DNA of 64,000 nucleotides from Psychrobacter sp. AH5 (GTDB lineage Bacteria > Pseudomonadota > Gammaproteobacteria > Pseudomonadales > Moraxellaceae), in the NCBI RefSeq assembly GCF_040371085.1, contig NZ_JAMBMT010000001.1, forward strand, positions 1,550,001-1,614,000. Reading direction: 5' to 3'. Positions 35,989 to 46,962 of this stretch are shown in pieces; position 1 is the first letter of the stretch, and every line of letters starts with the position of its first letter. The position numbers and the translations under genes are program-made. The notes under the pieces were generated by a model, which was given only the letters and a program-made list of their open reading frames with translations, searched no databases and had not been told where the DNA came from.

Positions 35989-38016
35989 TTATTTTTTTAA
36001 TAGATGATAAAGAGTCCTACTATCTTGAGTTGCAGCATAGCAATAGTCTACTCCTGCCGCTTTAAGCAAATATTCAAAATTCTCCAAAAACCGCTCTTGG
36101 TGCGCAGGATACCAATAAATGATTAGTACTCGGTAGCTTGTTTCTTTTGCACGAATTAATTTGGCTAGATGAGCGGCTTGTTTTGGTAATAGCTCTTGAG
36201 CAATCATAACTATATCGACTTTCGACGCTTCAAGCTCTTGTAAGACTGCAAACTCGTGCTGCTTAGCCATAACTCTTGCGCCCAAAGCTTGCAATCGGTC
36301 AGCTATCACGCCCATTTTTTCATTATGATAATAAATAATAGTTAGAGCAGAAAGCGGTTTTTTAGAATACTGAAGACTAGAGTACTGCAGATTAGAATAC
36401 TGGGAGTCAGAGTAGTGAGAATTATTCTGATAAGCGTTTTGTAGCGGTAAAATGATAGTGAACTGACTCCCTACCTCAAGCTCGCTAGTAACTTCAATAG
36501 AGGCTCCTAATAACTGCGCTATTTGGCTAATCACTGGTAAGCCCACTCCAGCCCCTTCATAATCACGCGTCCGACTTGGATCTATCTGAAAAAAGGGTTC
36601 AAAAATGTCTTTTAGATACCTCTTATCAATACCTATACCGGTATCGCTTACTTTAATCTCCCAGCGAATACTTTTATTAAAATGAGTCAATTGCGATTCA
36701 ATAATAATCTGGCCACTTTCAGTGAATTTAATAGCGTTTTCAATCAAAGCTCTCAAGATCTGTTTTATTTTATTAGCGTCGCCTTCAAGCTCATAATCTA
36801 TATGATAAATACGACTAATAAGCTCCAAATCTTTTTGTTTAGCGGCTGCTTCAAATTCAGCTATTAGCTCTGAGAGTAGCTGTAGCGGATTAAACACCCT
36901 AAGATTGATACTGATCTGCCCTTTCTCTATTTTATTAAGCTGAATGATACGCTCAATGGTCGCCTCTAAATGCTGGCTACCTTTATTGATAATAGCTAAA
37001 GTATCTTTTTGCTCCATACTCAGATAGTAATTATCAAGTAATTGCAAACCGCCAGAGATAGCATTTAATGAGGTTTTTAACTCATGAGTGATCATGCTCT
37101 GAAAGTTGTTGCGCTGTACGTTTAAAGACAAGTCCTTATTGTATAACTGCTGCTCAAATACCGCTAACGCCTCAAGCTGTTGTTGGTGTTTTTTTAGCTG
37201 CTCAAATAAACCTACCAAAGCCAGACGAATAGCTGTCAGCTCTGTAAGTTTAAAATGCTGCTGAATAACGGGTAATTGCTCAATGTCGGGATTGCTTACT
37301 ACTATTTGGCACACTTTTGGTAGCTCAGCTATCTCTTTAGTTGCGCCTTTTAGACGACGCAGCAGATAAAATAAACTAGCAATGCTAACCAAAAAAATAC
37401 CCAATAACAGCAAATAATTTTGAGATAACCACTGCAAACGTAGTTGTTTTATATCTAGGCTAATATTGATATAACCAATCAATACTTGTTGCGCGCCCAA
37501 GGGCTCAGCTTCTTGAGCATTAGCGCTCTCGGTGTTGCGACTTTGATTATCAATAGCTGCTAATTGTGCAGCATTATAATAATGACTACTGCCCAAATAA
37601 CGGCTAGTTACCGCTCTATTAAAACTAATACTATCGGCAAATAGAGCTTTATACCAATCGCGATTATTGCGCTCGATATTATTAATATCGTTAGTTTCAT
37701 TGGTATCGTTAATATCGTTGGCATCCACTGCCAATATAGGAGAATCAGAGGAATAAAAAGTTATGTTACTTAAGGCCGGGTTATTATCTAATAGTACATT
37801 AATCTGCCTAGCAACTAGCCTGGCGCCATCTACCGTTGAGGCACTATTCACTAGTAACTTTGAGAGCTGCTGCACATGTGAGCGCTGCTGTTTATAATAT
37901 TGCACAAAACCATACACTATAGACCAACCACAGATAATGATAAAGACCACTAAAAAGGTTGGAACAATCAATCGCCTAATAAAGCTAGCAAAAGAGGTTG
38001 AGAATAGGTTGCTCAT
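35989..38016 (-). CDS. Membrane sensor histidine kinase with C-terminal degenerate receiver
   Basis: A two-helix membrane sensor (helices ~15-35 and ~193-212) flanks a periplasmic domain. The dimerisation/phosphoacceptor motif MITHELKTSLNAISG has the histidine at residue 311. The ATP-binding domain has N box ALIENAIKF, G1 DTGIGID, F box FEPFF and G2 GAGVGLPVI. The last ~120 residues look like a CheY fold (ALTIIYYHNEKMGVIADRL, VDIVMIAQELLP, RVLIIYW) but lack the phosphorylatable Asp, with Ala/Gln at the usual site. No response regulator gene is adjacent, so the partner is unknown. Two in-frame microsatellites sit in linkers. A likely outcome is signalling through an unlinked regulator or phosphotransfer protein. 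Confidence 0.88.
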   Translation of the reverse strand: MSNLFSTSFASFIRRLIVPTFLVVFIIICGWSIVYGFVQYYKQQRSHVQQLSKLLVNSASTVDGARLVARQINVLLDNNPALSNITFYSSDSPILAVDANDINDTNETNDINNIERNNRDWYKALFADSISFNRAVTSRYLGSSHYYNAAQLAAIDNQSRNTESANAQEAEPLGAQQVLIGYINISLDIKQLRLQWLSQNYLLLLGIFLVSIASLFYLLRRLKGATKEIAELPKVCQIVVSNPDIEQLPVIQQHFKLTELTAIRLALVGLFEQLKKHQQQLEALAVFEQQLYNKDLSLNVQRNNFQSMITHELKTSLNAISGGLQLLDNYYLSMEQKDTLAIINKGSQHLEATIERIIQLNKIEKGQISINLRVFNPLQLLSELIAEFEAAAKQKDLELISRIYHIDYELEGDANKIKQILRALIENAIKFTESGQIIIESQLTHFNKSIRWEIKVSDTGIGIDKRYLKDIFEPFFQIDPSRTRDYEGAGVGLPVISQIAQLLGASIEVTSELEVGSQFTIILPLQNAYQNNSHYSDSQYSNLQYSSLQYSKKPLSALTIIYYHNEKMGVIADRLQALGARVMAKQHEFAVLQELEASKVDIVMIAQELLPKQAAHLAKLIRAKETSYRVLIIYWYPAHQERFLENFEYLLKAAGVDYCYAATQDSRTLYHLLKK
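36363..36422. repeat. Four tandem 15-bp units inside the sensor kinase linker
   Basis: Four consecutive 15-base units, each starting TAGA or CAGA and containing TACTG or TAGTG, encode repeated S/N-x-Q-Y-S pentapeptides (SNLQYS, SSLQYS). They lie between the ATPase domain and the receiver-like domain. Confidence 0.85.
37684..37719. repeat. Four tandem 9-bp units in the kinase periplasmic domain
   Basis: Units AATATCGTT, AGTTTCATT, GGTATCGTT and AATATCGTT encode an N-D/E-I/T tripeptide run in the extracytoplasmic sensor segment. Confidence 0.8.
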
Positions 38017-38156
38017 ATTATCGACTTAAAGTAGCAGCGCTTGAAGTTATATGACTAATGGTAGGACTAAAAAGCTAGATCAGTGATGTAACGACATTAT
38101 TGACAATAACTAAACATCGCCATCAACACAGGAGTAGAAGCAAAGCCCTACTATAA

Positions 38157-38194
38157 AATAAAAAGGCAAGGAATACGAATGATTCCTTGCCTTT
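38157..38194 (-). terminator. Terminator of the der-distal transcript
   Basis: AAAGGCAAGGAAT (38162-38174) pairs with ATTCCTTGCCTTT (38182-38194) across a seven-base loop. On the minus strand a T-rich run (TTTTTATTTT) follows. It lies about 100 bases beyond the der stop. Confidence 0.9.
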
Positions 38195-38291
38195 ACTGAT
38201 ATTTTTTAGAGTCAATAAATGCCTCTATCGACTCTAGTAGCTTTTCACAGCTTTTCACAATAGATAGCTTCTAACCCTAAAGAGATAACTA

Positions 38292-39734
38292 TTAGCGTTT
38301 TTTGTCGCTGCGCTTGTCACTTTTTTTATCGCGTGAGGTATACTTATGCGCGCGGTTACGCTCGCGCTGTTTTAGCTGCTGAGCCTTGGCTTTGGTTGGC
38401 GTATCGCTCTTATTGGCATAAGGGTTTTCATTGAGCTTAAAAACGACATTAAGCGGTGTACCCTCAAGCTTGAACACTTGACGAAATTGGTTTTCAAGGT
38501 AGCGCTGATAGCTCTTAGGTAGTGAGCCGGTCTGATTACCATGAATCACAATTACCGGCGGATTGTGACCACCGATGTGCGCGTAACGCAGCTTAATACG
38601 GCGACCCGCTACCGTTGGCGGCGGATTGGCGGCGACGGCATCTTGCAAAATCTGTGTTAAGCGATTGGTTGAGACCTCAAACATCGAGGATTTATAGGCC
38701 TTTAGAATGGACGGATAAAGATTACCCACGCCGGTACCATGTAAAGCTGATATCAGGTGCACCTTAACGTAAGGAATGAAGTTAAAGCGGCGATCCATCT
38801 CAATTTTGATATAGTCTTTTTGCTCAACGCTTAAACCATCCCACTTATTGATCGCGACCACTAAAGCGCGTCCTGCATCTAACGCATAACCAATCATGTG
38901 CAGATCTTGATCAACGATACCTTCTTGCGCGTCAATGACAATCACCGTCACGTTTGAGTCTTCGATAGCTTGCAAAGTTTTGATGACTGAGAATTTCTCG
39001 ACCTTTTCATCGATTTTACCGCGGCGGCGCACTCCAGCTGTATCGATCAATACATAATCTCTGCCCTCGCGCTGATACGGAATATAAATACTATCTCGAG
39101 TGGTGCCGGGCATATCAAACACCACTACTCTATCTTCACCAAGTAATCGGTTCACTAGCGTTGACTTGCCAACATTAGGGCGACCGATAATCGCCAGCTT
39201 TAGGCCATTTGGCTCTTGGATATTTTCTTGCTCTGGCATATCGGCGGTAATGACTTCTAGCAAGTTGCCTACGCCGCGCCCGTGACTGGCCGCCATCGGG
39301 AAAGGCTCGCCTAACCCCAACGCATAAAACTCAGCCGGCGCTGAATCATGGACGCCATCGACTTTGTTAGCCACCACATAGACAGGCTTGCCTAAGGTAT
39401 GCAAAAACTTACCAATCTCAGCATCAGCGCCAATCATACCCGCTCGTGCATCCACCACAAAGACAATAATATCCGCTTCATGAATAGCGGTGTGCGACTG
39501 CTCAGACATATAGTCATCAATATTGCCGCTGCCATCATCCGCTTCACCTATACCGCCGGTGTCTACCACGATAAAGGCTTTACCTTCATACACCGCATCG
39601 CCATATTGACGATCACGCGTCAGCCCAGACAAGTCCGCTACTAGCGCTTGACGGCTTTTGGTGAATTGATTAAATAAGGTAGATTTACCTACATTTGGGC
39701 GACCGATTAAAGCCACTACAGGCTTGATACTCAT
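38292..39734 (-). CDS. der: Ribosome-assembly GTPase Der (EngA)
   Basis: Der is a double-GTPase that acts in 50S ribosomal subunit maturation. The two G domains each have a P-loop (GRPNVGKS near residues 11 and 184), with DTGGIG and DTAGVR as G3 and NKVD and NKWD as G4. The KH-like C-terminal domain has [22 protein letters not shown]. The tail is very basic ([20 protein letters not shown]). The length of 480 fits. It is the last gene of the pilW-to-der run, 398 bases after bamB. Confidence 0.97.
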   Translation of the reverse strand: MSIKPVVALIGRPNVGKSTLFNQFTKSRQALVADLSGLTRDRQYGDAVYEGKAFIVVDTGGIGEADDGSGNIDDYMSEQSHTAIHEADIIVFVVDARAGMIGADAEIGKFLHTLGKPVYVVANKVDGVHDSAPAEFYALGLGEPFPMAASHGRGVGNLLEVITADMPEQENIQEPNGLKLAIIGRPNVGKSTLVNRLLGEDRVVVFDMPGTTRDSIYIPYQREGRDYVLIDTAGVRRRGKIDEKVEKFSVIKTLQAIEDSNVTVIVIDAQEGIVDQDLHMIGYALDAGRALVVAINKWDGLSVEQKDYIKIEMDRRFNFIPYVKVHLISALHGTGVGNLYPSILKAYKSSMFEVSTNRLTQILQDAVAANPPPTVAGRRIKLRYAHIGGHNPPVIVIHGNQTGSLPKSYQRYLENQFRQVFKLEGTPLNVVFKLNENPYANKSDTPTKAKAQQLKQRERNRAHKYTSRDKKSDKRSDKKR

Positions 39735-40132
39735 GGGTTACTCTCAATAATAGTCCGTAACAGATAATAATGATAGCAATAGGCTACCAACTATCCTAGA
39801 CCTAAATAAATGATGATAAATAATAATAGCAGTGAGGTTGGCCTTGATGACGATACTTTAGGCTGTCATAGCCAGTAGCCAGCACTAAATTAGCAATCGT
39901 CTAAAGACAAGCGCGCAAGGGTACGTGAATTCACCGTTTTAAACAAGCTTTAATAAAAAGCATGAAACGCTGAACTGGCAGCGTTTACTAAAGATAAGTC
40001 TATTGGTGTCTATTAGTGGTTTTATAGCCGTTACTCAATACAGTAGCTACCTTATATTATAGCGTAAGATAGCTATCGTCTTTATATCGAACCAGTATAA
40101 TCAAGCCACCTATAGCTAGCGGCTAATGATGG
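39735..40132. other. Gap between bamB and der, with one hairpin
   Basis: The 398-base region is AT-rich. A neat hairpin AAACGCTG (39965-39972) / CAGCGTTT (39979-39986) is followed on the minus strand by CATGCTTTTT. It may be a weak terminator or attenuator after bamB. der may therefore have its own promoter in this gap. No gene is supported. Confidence 0.5.
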
Positions 40133-41338
40133 CTAGCGCGGCAGTTGCCAAATGGCCACTTGACCGGCCTTACTTTGAGTCATCAAACGATTACCAACAA
40201 CTTTTAGGCTACTCAAAGCGCCTTTGGTCTCTACGCGGCTGACGATAGCACCTGAGGCTGGATTGAATAGATGCACCACCCCTTCCAAATCACCAACCGC
40301 GATATAATTGCCGATCATCACCGGATTGGTAAGTTGACGATAAGCAAGCTCATCACTCTCCCACAGTATCTCACCAGTGCTACGGTTATAGGCGACGACT
40401 TTGCCCTCTAAGCTTGTAGCGATAACTTGCTGGTTATTGACCGCTAACGATTTGAGGCTAGCCAATTCATTGACAAACATCACTTCTCGAGAGGCTAAAT
40501 CGATACCTAGTAGCTGACCGCTGTAGCTAATAGCAAACAGCTGATTATTATCAACGATAGGCATACCATCGACATCGCTCATGCGCTCAACTTCACTACT
40601 ACCCGTACCGATACCGATACGGCGTGACCACTGTGGCAAGCCATCATCGACCGTAATAGCATGCAAACGACCATCAGCCGTAGCTAATAGAGCAGTCTTA
40701 TCATCTAATAATGTTGGCTCAGCGGCGCCGCGCACACTGATCGTGGGCACTCTAGTAGAAAACTGCCAAACCGACTGACCGTTTTGTAGCGATAGACCAT
40801 GCAAAAAGCCATCAGTCGCTGATAAAATAACGCGGTTGCTAGTAACAAGCGCCGGTGTCAACACCGAAGCGGATAACTGTTTTTGCCAACGCTTAGCACC
40901 GGTGGTACTATCAAAAGCTATAACCTGTCCGCTACGAGTACTGACTATGGCCGTCTGACTAAAAGCATCTAAAGCCACGCCGCCGGTGATCTCTTCACCG
41001 ACATCGAATGACCATAAGCGCTGTCCGGTACTATCAAAGCCGCTTAGATTACCACCGCGACTCGCCACTACTATTTGACCGTTATCGTAGCCTACTTGCA
41101 AATCTAGAGGATCTTTTTTGCCCGCTCCCTTACCAGTATCGACACTAAATACAGGCTGAAGCACACTAATAGGCTGTGCAATTTGTACTAGTTTGACAGG
41201 ATCATTGACCACCGGCTTGATACCACGATTACAGCCTACGGCAGCGGTAGCCATTAACGCTACTACTGCCACCTGCATGACAGTCTTTTTTATAGTACTG
41301 TGCTTGGTAGTCTGGCTTGCCTGAACAAATCGGGTCAT
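40133..41338 (-). CDS. bamB: Outer-membrane protein assembly factor BamB
   Basis: BamB is an eight-bladed beta-propeller lipoprotein of the BAM complex that helps insert outer-membrane proteins. The lipobox is AAVGC (Cys36). PQQ-like propeller repeats are visible (GFDSTGQRLWSFDVGEEITGG, AFDSTTGAKRWQKQL, GLSLQNGQSVWQF, AITVDDGLPQWSRRIG, AYNRSTGEILWES, LFNPASGAIVSR). The length of 401 is normal. It sits between yfgM and der, the standard gammaproteobacterial order. Confidence 0.95.
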   Translation of the reverse strand: MTRFVQASQTTKHSTIKKTVMQVAVVALMATAAVGCNRGIKPVVNDPVKLVQIAQPISVLQPVFSVDTGKGAGKKDPLDLQVGYDNGQIVVASRGGNLSGFDSTGQRLWSFDVGEEITGGVALDAFSQTAIVSTRSGQVIAFDSTTGAKRWQKQLSASVLTPALVTSNRVILSATDGFLHGLSLQNGQSVWQFSTRVPTISVRGAAEPTLLDDKTALLATADGRLHAITVDDGLPQWSRRIGIGTGSSEVERMSDVDGMPIVDNNQLFAISYSGQLLGIDLASREVMFVNELASLKSLAVNNQQVIATSLEGKVVAYNRSTGEILWESDELAYRQLTNPVMIGNYIAVGDLEGVVHLFNPASGAIVSRVETKGALSSLKVVGNRLMTQSKAGQVAIWQLPR

Positions 41339-41505
41339 TATATTCTCACTACAAAATTAACGGTCAATAAATTGGCTGTCGGTCGTTGCCCAGCCATCAC
41401 TATACTTTGCTACGGGTATAAATATAGATATAAATGATAAAGGTATCAACTACAAAACACCCAAATCTGATAAAACTACAAAAATAAAGAGATTATACGA
41501 TGACT

Positions 41506-42330
41506 TTACTGCGCTTGTTGTGCAGCCTCGTTGCTATTGTTAATCTCGCTAACACTAACATCGCTCGTGGCTAATGCTTGAGCGCTGCTCTCAGGACTAG
41601 CAGGTTGTTCAATAAGGCTAGTTTGCGCTTCTATAGGTTCAGGATATAGACCTAGGCTCTCCATTTTTAATGCCAACACTGCACGCGGCTCATTACGAGC
41701 GCTTAATAATTTCCACGCATTATTATAGGCCTTGATGGCTGCATCATTATTATTTTGCGCTTGATAAATATCGCCCAATAACTCTTGTTGACTGGCTTCA
41801 AACGAGCTAGGCAAATCACTTTTGGCTTCAGACAAAGCAGCCTCCACCTCCCCGGCAGCTAGTAATACTTGCGCATAACGTAAACGCGTTATCGCTTTGA
41901 GTCCAGCGTCGTCAAGCTCGATAGCTAAAGCCTGTTTTAGGCTATCGGCGGCGGCGGCAAAGTCATCACTATCCGCTTGCAAGCGTGATTTTAGCATTAG
42001 CGCCTGCCAAGCATAAATAGACTCGCGATGAGCGCTAACTAAGCTGTCGATATCACTATTGAGCTGAGTACGGCTTGCATCCAGTGCCGTTAATGCCTCA
42101 GCTTCTAGATCTGGGTTTTGAGCTGCTAAACTCACTTGTTCATTCAATAACTGGATATCGGCATACTGATCGGCGGCTACCGTATCGACACGCGCATGGT
42201 TATTTTGCCAATAAGTCCAACCAAAATAACCCGCTAACGCAAGCAAAATAATCGTCACAATATTGCCGCCGTATTGCTTAAGCGCTTGCATCGAATTGTC
42301 TGAATTTGGCGAACTAGGATTCAAAGCCAT
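41506..42330 (-). CDS. YfgM-like tetratricopeptide membrane protein
   Basis: An N-terminal cytoplasmic tail and one transmembrane helix (IVTIILLALAGYFGWTYW, residues ~25-42) are followed by a periplasmic TPR-type domain (UPF0070/YfgM). YfgM associates with the SecYEG translocon and periplasmic chaperones. Helix-repeat wording (ALMLKSRLQADSDDFAAAADSLKQAL and YAQVLLAAGEVEAALSEA) supports this. A C-terminal low-complexity tail is rich in S, A and Q. It lies between hisS and bamB as in E. coli. Confidence 0.88.
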   Translation of the reverse strand: MALNPSSPNSDNSMQALKQYGGNIVTIILLALAGYFGWTYWQNNHARVDTVAADQYADIQLLNEQVSLAAQNPDLEAEALTALDASRTQLNSDIDSLVSAHRESIYAWQALMLKSRLQADSDDFAAAADSLKQALAIELDDAGLKAITRLRYAQVLLAAGEVEAALSEAKSDLPSSFEASQQELLGDIYQAQNNNDAAIKAYNNAWKLLSARNEPRAVLALKMESLGLYPEPIEAQTSLIEQPASPESSAQALATSDVSVSEINNSNEAAQQAQ

Positions 42331-42427
42331 GGGTAATTACCTGATTGAGATTTATAATGAATGCTTATTTTATAACGCTACAAGCATTACCCCCAAAAGG
42401 GGAACGCTTTATTTAGGCTCGCTGGTT

Positions 42428-43723
42428 TTATGACGATTTGATTGAAAAGTTAGCGGCATCTAACAGCCATTCTTGAGCAGCGGTAGTTTGCTCACCTGTC
42501 TGCATGTTTTTAATGCTAACAGTATGATCCTCAAGCTCTTGCTGAGCCAAAATAACCGTCAATGCCGCGCCTGATTTGTCCGCCTTTTTCATTTGTGCTT
42601 TTAGGCTAGTGGCACTCGCCATCTTAATACGCAGATCAGGACGCTTATAACGAAGGTTTTGAGCATAAGCCATACCCGCGCCATAGACATCCGGATGCGC
42701 TACTACAAATACATCACAAGCTGAGGTTTGCTCAAAAGGCGCGACGGCTTCGATAAGCAATAATAAGCGCTCAAGACCCATAGCAAAACCAACCGCTGGC
42801 TCAGACTTCACCGGTTTATCGTTATCTGCGCCGATAGATTTTAATTGACCAATAAGACCATCATAGCGGCCACCGGCACAAACCGTAGCTTGGCTACCAA
42901 GCTTATCGGTCACCCATTCAAATACGGTTTTGTTATAATAATCAAGGCCCCGTACTAGATGTGGGTTGATCTCAAAATCGATGCCCAATGCTGTCAAATA
43001 CGCTTGTACTTGCTCAAAGTGCGCGACACTCTCCTCACCCAAAAAATCAGCAAGTTTAGGAGCATCAGCAAGCAGCGCTTGTGTGCTAGCTTCTTTACTA
43101 TCTAAAATACGTAAAGGGTTTGTCGTTAAGCGGCGCTTGCTATCTTCATCAAGCTCTTCTTGCTTATCGGTCAAATAGCTAACTAGCGCCTCGCGATAAG
43201 CCTGACGCTCATCAAGCTCGCCTAAGCTATTAAGCTGTAAGCGCATCTCATCTTTGAGATTAAGCTGTTGCCACATCAGGTGGGTCATAGCAATCAGCTC
43301 AGCATCAGCATCAGGTAGCGGGCTACCAAAGCTCTCAACGCCTAATTGATGAAACTGACGATAGCGACCTTTTTGTGGACGCTCATAGCGAAACATCGGC
43401 CCCATGTACCACACTTTGGGCGTATCACCGCGCAGTAGATTATGCTCGATAACCGCCCTTACCGCTCCTGCAGTACCTTCAGGGCGCAGCGTTAAAGGCG
43501 TTGGTGGCTCTGACTTATCGGCAAAGCTATACATCTCTTTTTCAACAATGTCGGTCGCACCGCCAATAGCACGGGCAAATAGATCGGTCTGCTCAACGAT
43601 AGGTAAGCGTATATGCTCATAACCGTAGCGACCCAAAATATTAGCTAATACTGCCTCCAATTGCAGCCACTGCGCTGACTGGCTTGGCAAGATATCATTA
43701 AACCCTTTAATAGCTTTGATCAT
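42428..43723 (-). CDS. hisS: Histidyl-tRNA synthetase
   Basis: This is a class II aminoacyl-tRNA synthetase. Motif 2 reads [15 protein letters not shown] (near residue 82), followed by [25 protein letters not shown]; the histidine-binding segments are [13 protein letters not shown] and AGGRYDGLI; motif 3 is [14 protein letters not shown]. The anticodon-binding domain is at the C-terminus. The length of 431 is usual. It lies downstream of ispG as part of the conserved block. Confidence 0.97.
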   Translation of the reverse strand: MIKAIKGFNDILPSQSAQWLQLEAVLANILGRYGYEHIRLPIVEQTDLFARAIGGATDIVEKEMYSFADKSEPPTPLTLRPEGTAGAVRAVIEHNLLRGDTPKVWYMGPMFRYERPQKGRYRQFHQLGVESFGSPLPDADAELIAMTHLMWQQLNLKDEMRLQLNSLGELDERQAYREALVSYLTDKQEELDEDSKRRLTTNPLRILDSKEASTQALLADAPKLADFLGEESVAHFEQVQAYLTALGIDFEINPHLVRGLDYYNKTVFEWVTDKLGSQATVCAGGRYDGLIGQLKSIGADNDKPVKSEPAVGFAMGLERLLLLIEAVAPFEQTSACDVFVVAHPDVYGAGMAYAQNLRYKRPDLRIKMASATSLKAQMKKADKSGAALTVILAQQELEDHTVSIKNMQTGEQTTAAQEWLLDAANFSIKSS

Positions 43724-43857
43724 GGTACGCTTCTATCCTCAAACTTTAAGACGGTTATTTATAAAGGTGATTTTTATGCTAAGCACTCTGGCAAATAAGT
43801 CTTGCCAATATTATTTTAATAACGACACTGTTTAGTTAACGACTGTTTTATTAACAA

Positions 43858-44973
43858 CTATCTAACTCGAATGATTTCATTCTCACGTGATTTGGCTAAT
43901 TCTTCAGCGTGAGCGCGCACCATCTGCTCAATCTCATCCACTAAATTATCGGTATCGATTAGATGACTCTTCTCGCCCATTCGATAAACTAACGATTTAG
44001 GAGACGCACCAACGATACCGATATCGGCTTCTTTAGCCTCACCTGGACCATTTACTTTACAACCAATAACCGACAAATTCATTGGTTCACGTAGATCCTC
44101 TAAACGCGACTCTAAAGCCGTCATCACTTTAATAACGTCAAACTCTTGACGCGAGCAGCTAGGACAAGCGATGAAGTTTACGCCATTGGAGCGAATATTG
44201 AGTGATTTTAGAATATCAAAACCGATCTTAATCTCCTCTTCCGGCTCAGCGGCCAAAGAGATGCGAATAGTATCACCAATACCATCAAGCAACAAACCGC
44301 CTAAAGCAATAGCAGATTTGACCGCGCCCGTGCGATAAACGCCCGCTTCTGTCACTCCTAAATGCAAGGGATTATCAATCTGCGCCGATATCAAGCGATA
44401 AGCATCTAAGGTCAAAAATACGTTACTGGCTTTGACGGATACTTTGTATTGATCAAAATTAAGCCGATCTAAAATATCGATATGACGCATTGCAGATTCG
44501 AGCATCGCCTCGCCCGTGGGCTCAGTATATTTGCGCTGAATATCTTTTTCTAAAGATCCAGCATTAACGCCGATACGAATAGGAATATTGTAATCACGGG
44601 CACAGGCTACTACTTCACGAACCTTAGCATCACTACCAATATTACCTGGGTTAATACGCAGACAATCAGCACCAGCCGCCGCTACTGCTAAGGCAATTTT
44701 ATGATCAAAATGCACATCAGCAATAAGCGGTACGCTGACCAATTTACGAATCTCGCCAAAAGCTTTTACCGTATCCATAGTTGGAGTAGAGACGCGCATC
44801 AAGTCCGCACCCGCTTCTACGCAGCGCTCGATTTGGGCGACGGTGGCGGCCACATCACAAGTATCGGTATTGGTCATACTCTGCACACTGATCGGCGCAT
44901 CGCCACCAACGGCCACATCACCTACATATATTTTTTTAGTAACACGGCGATGAATAGGCGTTGACGTTGACAT
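43858..44973 (-). CDS. ispG: 4-hydroxy-3-methylbut-2-en-1-yl diphosphate synthase
   Basis: IspG is the iron-sulfur enzyme of the MEP isoprenoid pathway. Visible features are VQSMTNTDT near residue 30, [14 protein letters not shown] near 85, RINPGNIG, and the three cluster cysteines in ACPSCSR (near residue 270) and [11 protein letters not shown] (near 306). The length of 371 is standard. It follows rodZ at 35 bases, within the conserved block. Confidence 0.97.
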   Translation of the reverse strand: MSTSTPIHRRVTKKIYVGDVAVGGDAPISVQSMTNTDTCDVAATVAQIERCVEAGADLMRVSTPTMDTVKAFGEIRKLVSVPLIADVHFDHKIALAVAAAGADCLRINPGNIGSDAKVREVVACARDYNIPIRIGVNAGSLEKDIQRKYTEPTGEAMLESAMRHIDILDRLNFDQYKVSVKASNVFLTLDAYRLISAQIDNPLHLGVTEAGVYRTGAVKSAIALGGLLLDGIGDTIRISLAAEPEEEIKIGFDILKSLNIRSNGVNFIACPSCSRQEFDVIKVMTALESRLEDLREPMNLSVIGCKVNGPGEAKEADIGIVGASPKSLVYRMGEKSHLIDTDNLVDEIEQMVRAHAEELAKSRENEIIRVR

Positions 44974-45008
44974 ACAAAATCCTTTACATAAGTAAAAATA
45001 TTAAAAGT

Positions 45009-45827
45009 TTATGGCGCAAGCTCAAATATAGCGCGATTGCCTGCTGAGTACTGATCAAGAGCTACAGTTTGTTGATTGAGGACTAAGCTGACATTATCAA
45101 CATCATCAATTTGGATACTAAATGGCGGTGTCCCTATTAGCGTATAGTTGCCTTTGGTCTGCTCACCATTCATCAAACTATTGCCCGAGGCGTCTGTGAT
45201 ATCGACATCGACTGCATCGGTAAGTTTAACCTCTAAAGTAGCACTACTTTGCACTTCACCGCCTAAATTAATTGCTGAACCAGAAGCCCCAACGCCGTCA
45301 TTTTCTGTAATGATTGCCGCGCCTTGCGCTTGTTCAATGGAGCTAATATCCTCTGCTACCGGCGTGGTTTCATCTACGTCTTGACTGGCATTACTCACCA
45401 TACGAAACAAAAATACCGCTAGGATAATCAGCGCAATCACGCCAAATATCAACAAAGGGTTGAAGCGAATACGACTGGTCGTATCACGCTGCAAAGTACC
45501 CATAGGTCGCAGTAGCGACTCAGCATTCGTAGCTGAACGCGCTTTTAGCTCATTGGGATAAGCCATATCAAAAGCATTAGCAACGCTATTGGGATCTAGC
45601 TGTAAGTATTTGGCATAATTAATAGCAAAACCGCGAGCAAAAGCCACTTGTGGTAATTCGGCAAAATTTTCGTTTTCAAGCGCCTCAAGGTGACGCTTGA
45701 GAATAAAAAGCTCAGCTGCCGCAGTCTCAATACTGACCTGTTTCTCTTTACGGGCTTGCTGCAACATGGCACCAAATGATTTTTGCGCATTAAGTTGGGT
45801 ATTTAGTGATGGTTCGGTCATTGCCAT
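45009..45827 (-). CDS. rodZ: Cytoskeletal/cell-shape protein RodZ
   Basis: RodZ links MreB filaments to the cell-wall machinery. The N-terminal helix-turn-helix (FGAMLQQARKEKQVSIETAAAELFILKRHLEALENENF) is followed by a single transmembrane helix (LLIFGVIALIILAVFLF). A periplasmic DUF4115-like domain follows (SATLEVKLTDAVDVDITDASG, ending GNRAIFEL). I start at ATG 45827, which has AGAGG just upstream. An ATG at 45821 overlaps the pilW stop as ATGA and is also possible. A longer frame to 45851 is less likely. Confidence 0.9.
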   Translation of the reverse strand: MAMTEPSLNTQLNAQKSFGAMLQQARKEKQVSIETAAAELFILKRHLEALENENFAELPQVAFARGFAINYAKYLQLDPNSVANAFDMAYPNELKARSATNAESLLRPMGTLQRDTTSRIRFNPLLIFGVIALIILAVFLFRMVSNASQDVDETTPVAEDISSIEQAQGAAIITENDGVGASGSAINLGGEVQSSATLEVKLTDAVDVDITDASGNSLMNGEQTKGNYTLIGTPPFSIQIDDVDNVSLVLNQQTVALDQYSAGNRAIFELAP

Positions 45828-46735
45828 GGTGCCTCTGGATTGTTTAGCCAAATCTTAAGTTGTTTTGCCTCGATGCTTAATGGATAAGCGGATAATAACT
45901 GACGCGATAATTGCTGGCGCTGTTTGATATCGTTTTGTGCAGCGGCTAGTTTGATACCTTGTAACATCAAACGCGGACTGACTCCCTGCCCCTGTACCAA
46001 TATTAAAGTTTCATCGTACAAGCGCTGGGCTTGCTGTACACGATTTTGTTCTAGTAATAAATCAACCAGTTCGATATGAGCGATTAAACTATTGCGATTG
46101 CCCTCTAAGGCACGCAAAAAAGCCTTAGCGGCAGCGGCATTATCGCCTAGTTGCAAATAAGTGCGACCTAGGTTTTCAAGAGCACCAATACGGCCCTCAT
46201 AACCTAATGCAGAACCGGCAATCTCAAACTGCGCGGCCGCCTCGCTATAGCGTTTCATCTGTGATAAATAAACGCCATAGTTATTACGAGCTTGCTCAAA
46301 GTCCGCGTCCAGGGCGATCGCCTTTTTGAAATATTCATCCGCTTTTTCAAGATTAAGGCGGCTACCCTCTTGCTGTAATAAAACGCCCATCATATCATAG
46401 GCGGGCGCATATCGGCTATTGGCAGCAAAAGCTTTTTCGAGTTGGCGCTGCGCAGCATCAAGCTCGTTTTTACGAATATACTGCGCTGCAAGTGAGGTTC
46501 TGACTCGGGCCACTTCTTGTTTATCGCTCTTTTTATTACTATTTTCGCTATTTGGACTTTGATAACGAGTACTGCCCGTCAAATCAGGGTTAGTAGTACT
46601 TTGACAGGCTGTTAATAGTAAAACTATCAAGCTACTTGCTATAACCAATCGCTGGTTTATGAGCAGCTTATTAGTTATAGACTGTCTTTTTTTCATAGAC
46701 AAATATCTCAATTTACTAGTATTAGCGTCATTCAT
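45818..46735 (-). CDS. pilW: Type IV pilus biogenesis TPR lipoprotein PilW/PilF
   Basis: PilW is a TPR lipoprotein needed for assembly of the pilus secretin at the outer membrane. The lipobox is LLLTAC, after a long N-terminal stretch. TPR units are clear: AAQYIRKNELDAAQRQLEKAF, AYDMMGVLLQQEG..EYFKKAI, ARNNYGVYLSQMKRYSEAAAQF, and ENLGRTYLQLGDNAAAAKAFLRALE. It lies between rlmN and rodZ, the conserved slot for this gene. The start is uncertain: ATG 46735 has AAGGA ten bases upstream, while the signal-peptide start at ATG 46696 is a shorter alternative. Confidence 0.9.
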   Translation of the reverse strand: MNDANTSKLRYLSMKKRQSITNKLLINQRLVIASSLIVLLLTACQSTTNPDLTGSTRYQSPNSENSNKKSDKQEVARVRTSLAAQYIRKNELDAAQRQLEKAFAANSRYAPAYDMMGVLLQQEGSRLNLEKADEYFKKAIALDADFEQARNNYGVYLSQMKRYSEAAAQFEIAGSALGYEGRIGALENLGRTYLQLGDNAAAAKAFLRALEGNRNSLIAHIELVDLLLEQNRVQQAQRLYDETLILVQGQGVSPRLMLQGIKLAAAQNDIKQRQQLSRQLLSAYPLSIEAKQLKIWLNNPEAPWQ

Positions 46736-46962
46736 AGCATCCAAATCCTTGGTTTTACTAGCACCAGCATTTATGACACAGGGCGAGTTAAAAAGGCTTT
46801 AGTGTAATGGATTTAGCGGCATTAAGTACAGTTAAGTTGCGACTTAGTCTTACTTGATCTCTCTAGATAACGATATAACCGTTTTCAAAAGCTAAAACTT
46901 TCTATCAGTATGTTAATCAGATTTCTAAAATATCTCTAATTTTGCTTAGGCTATTATTGTAT

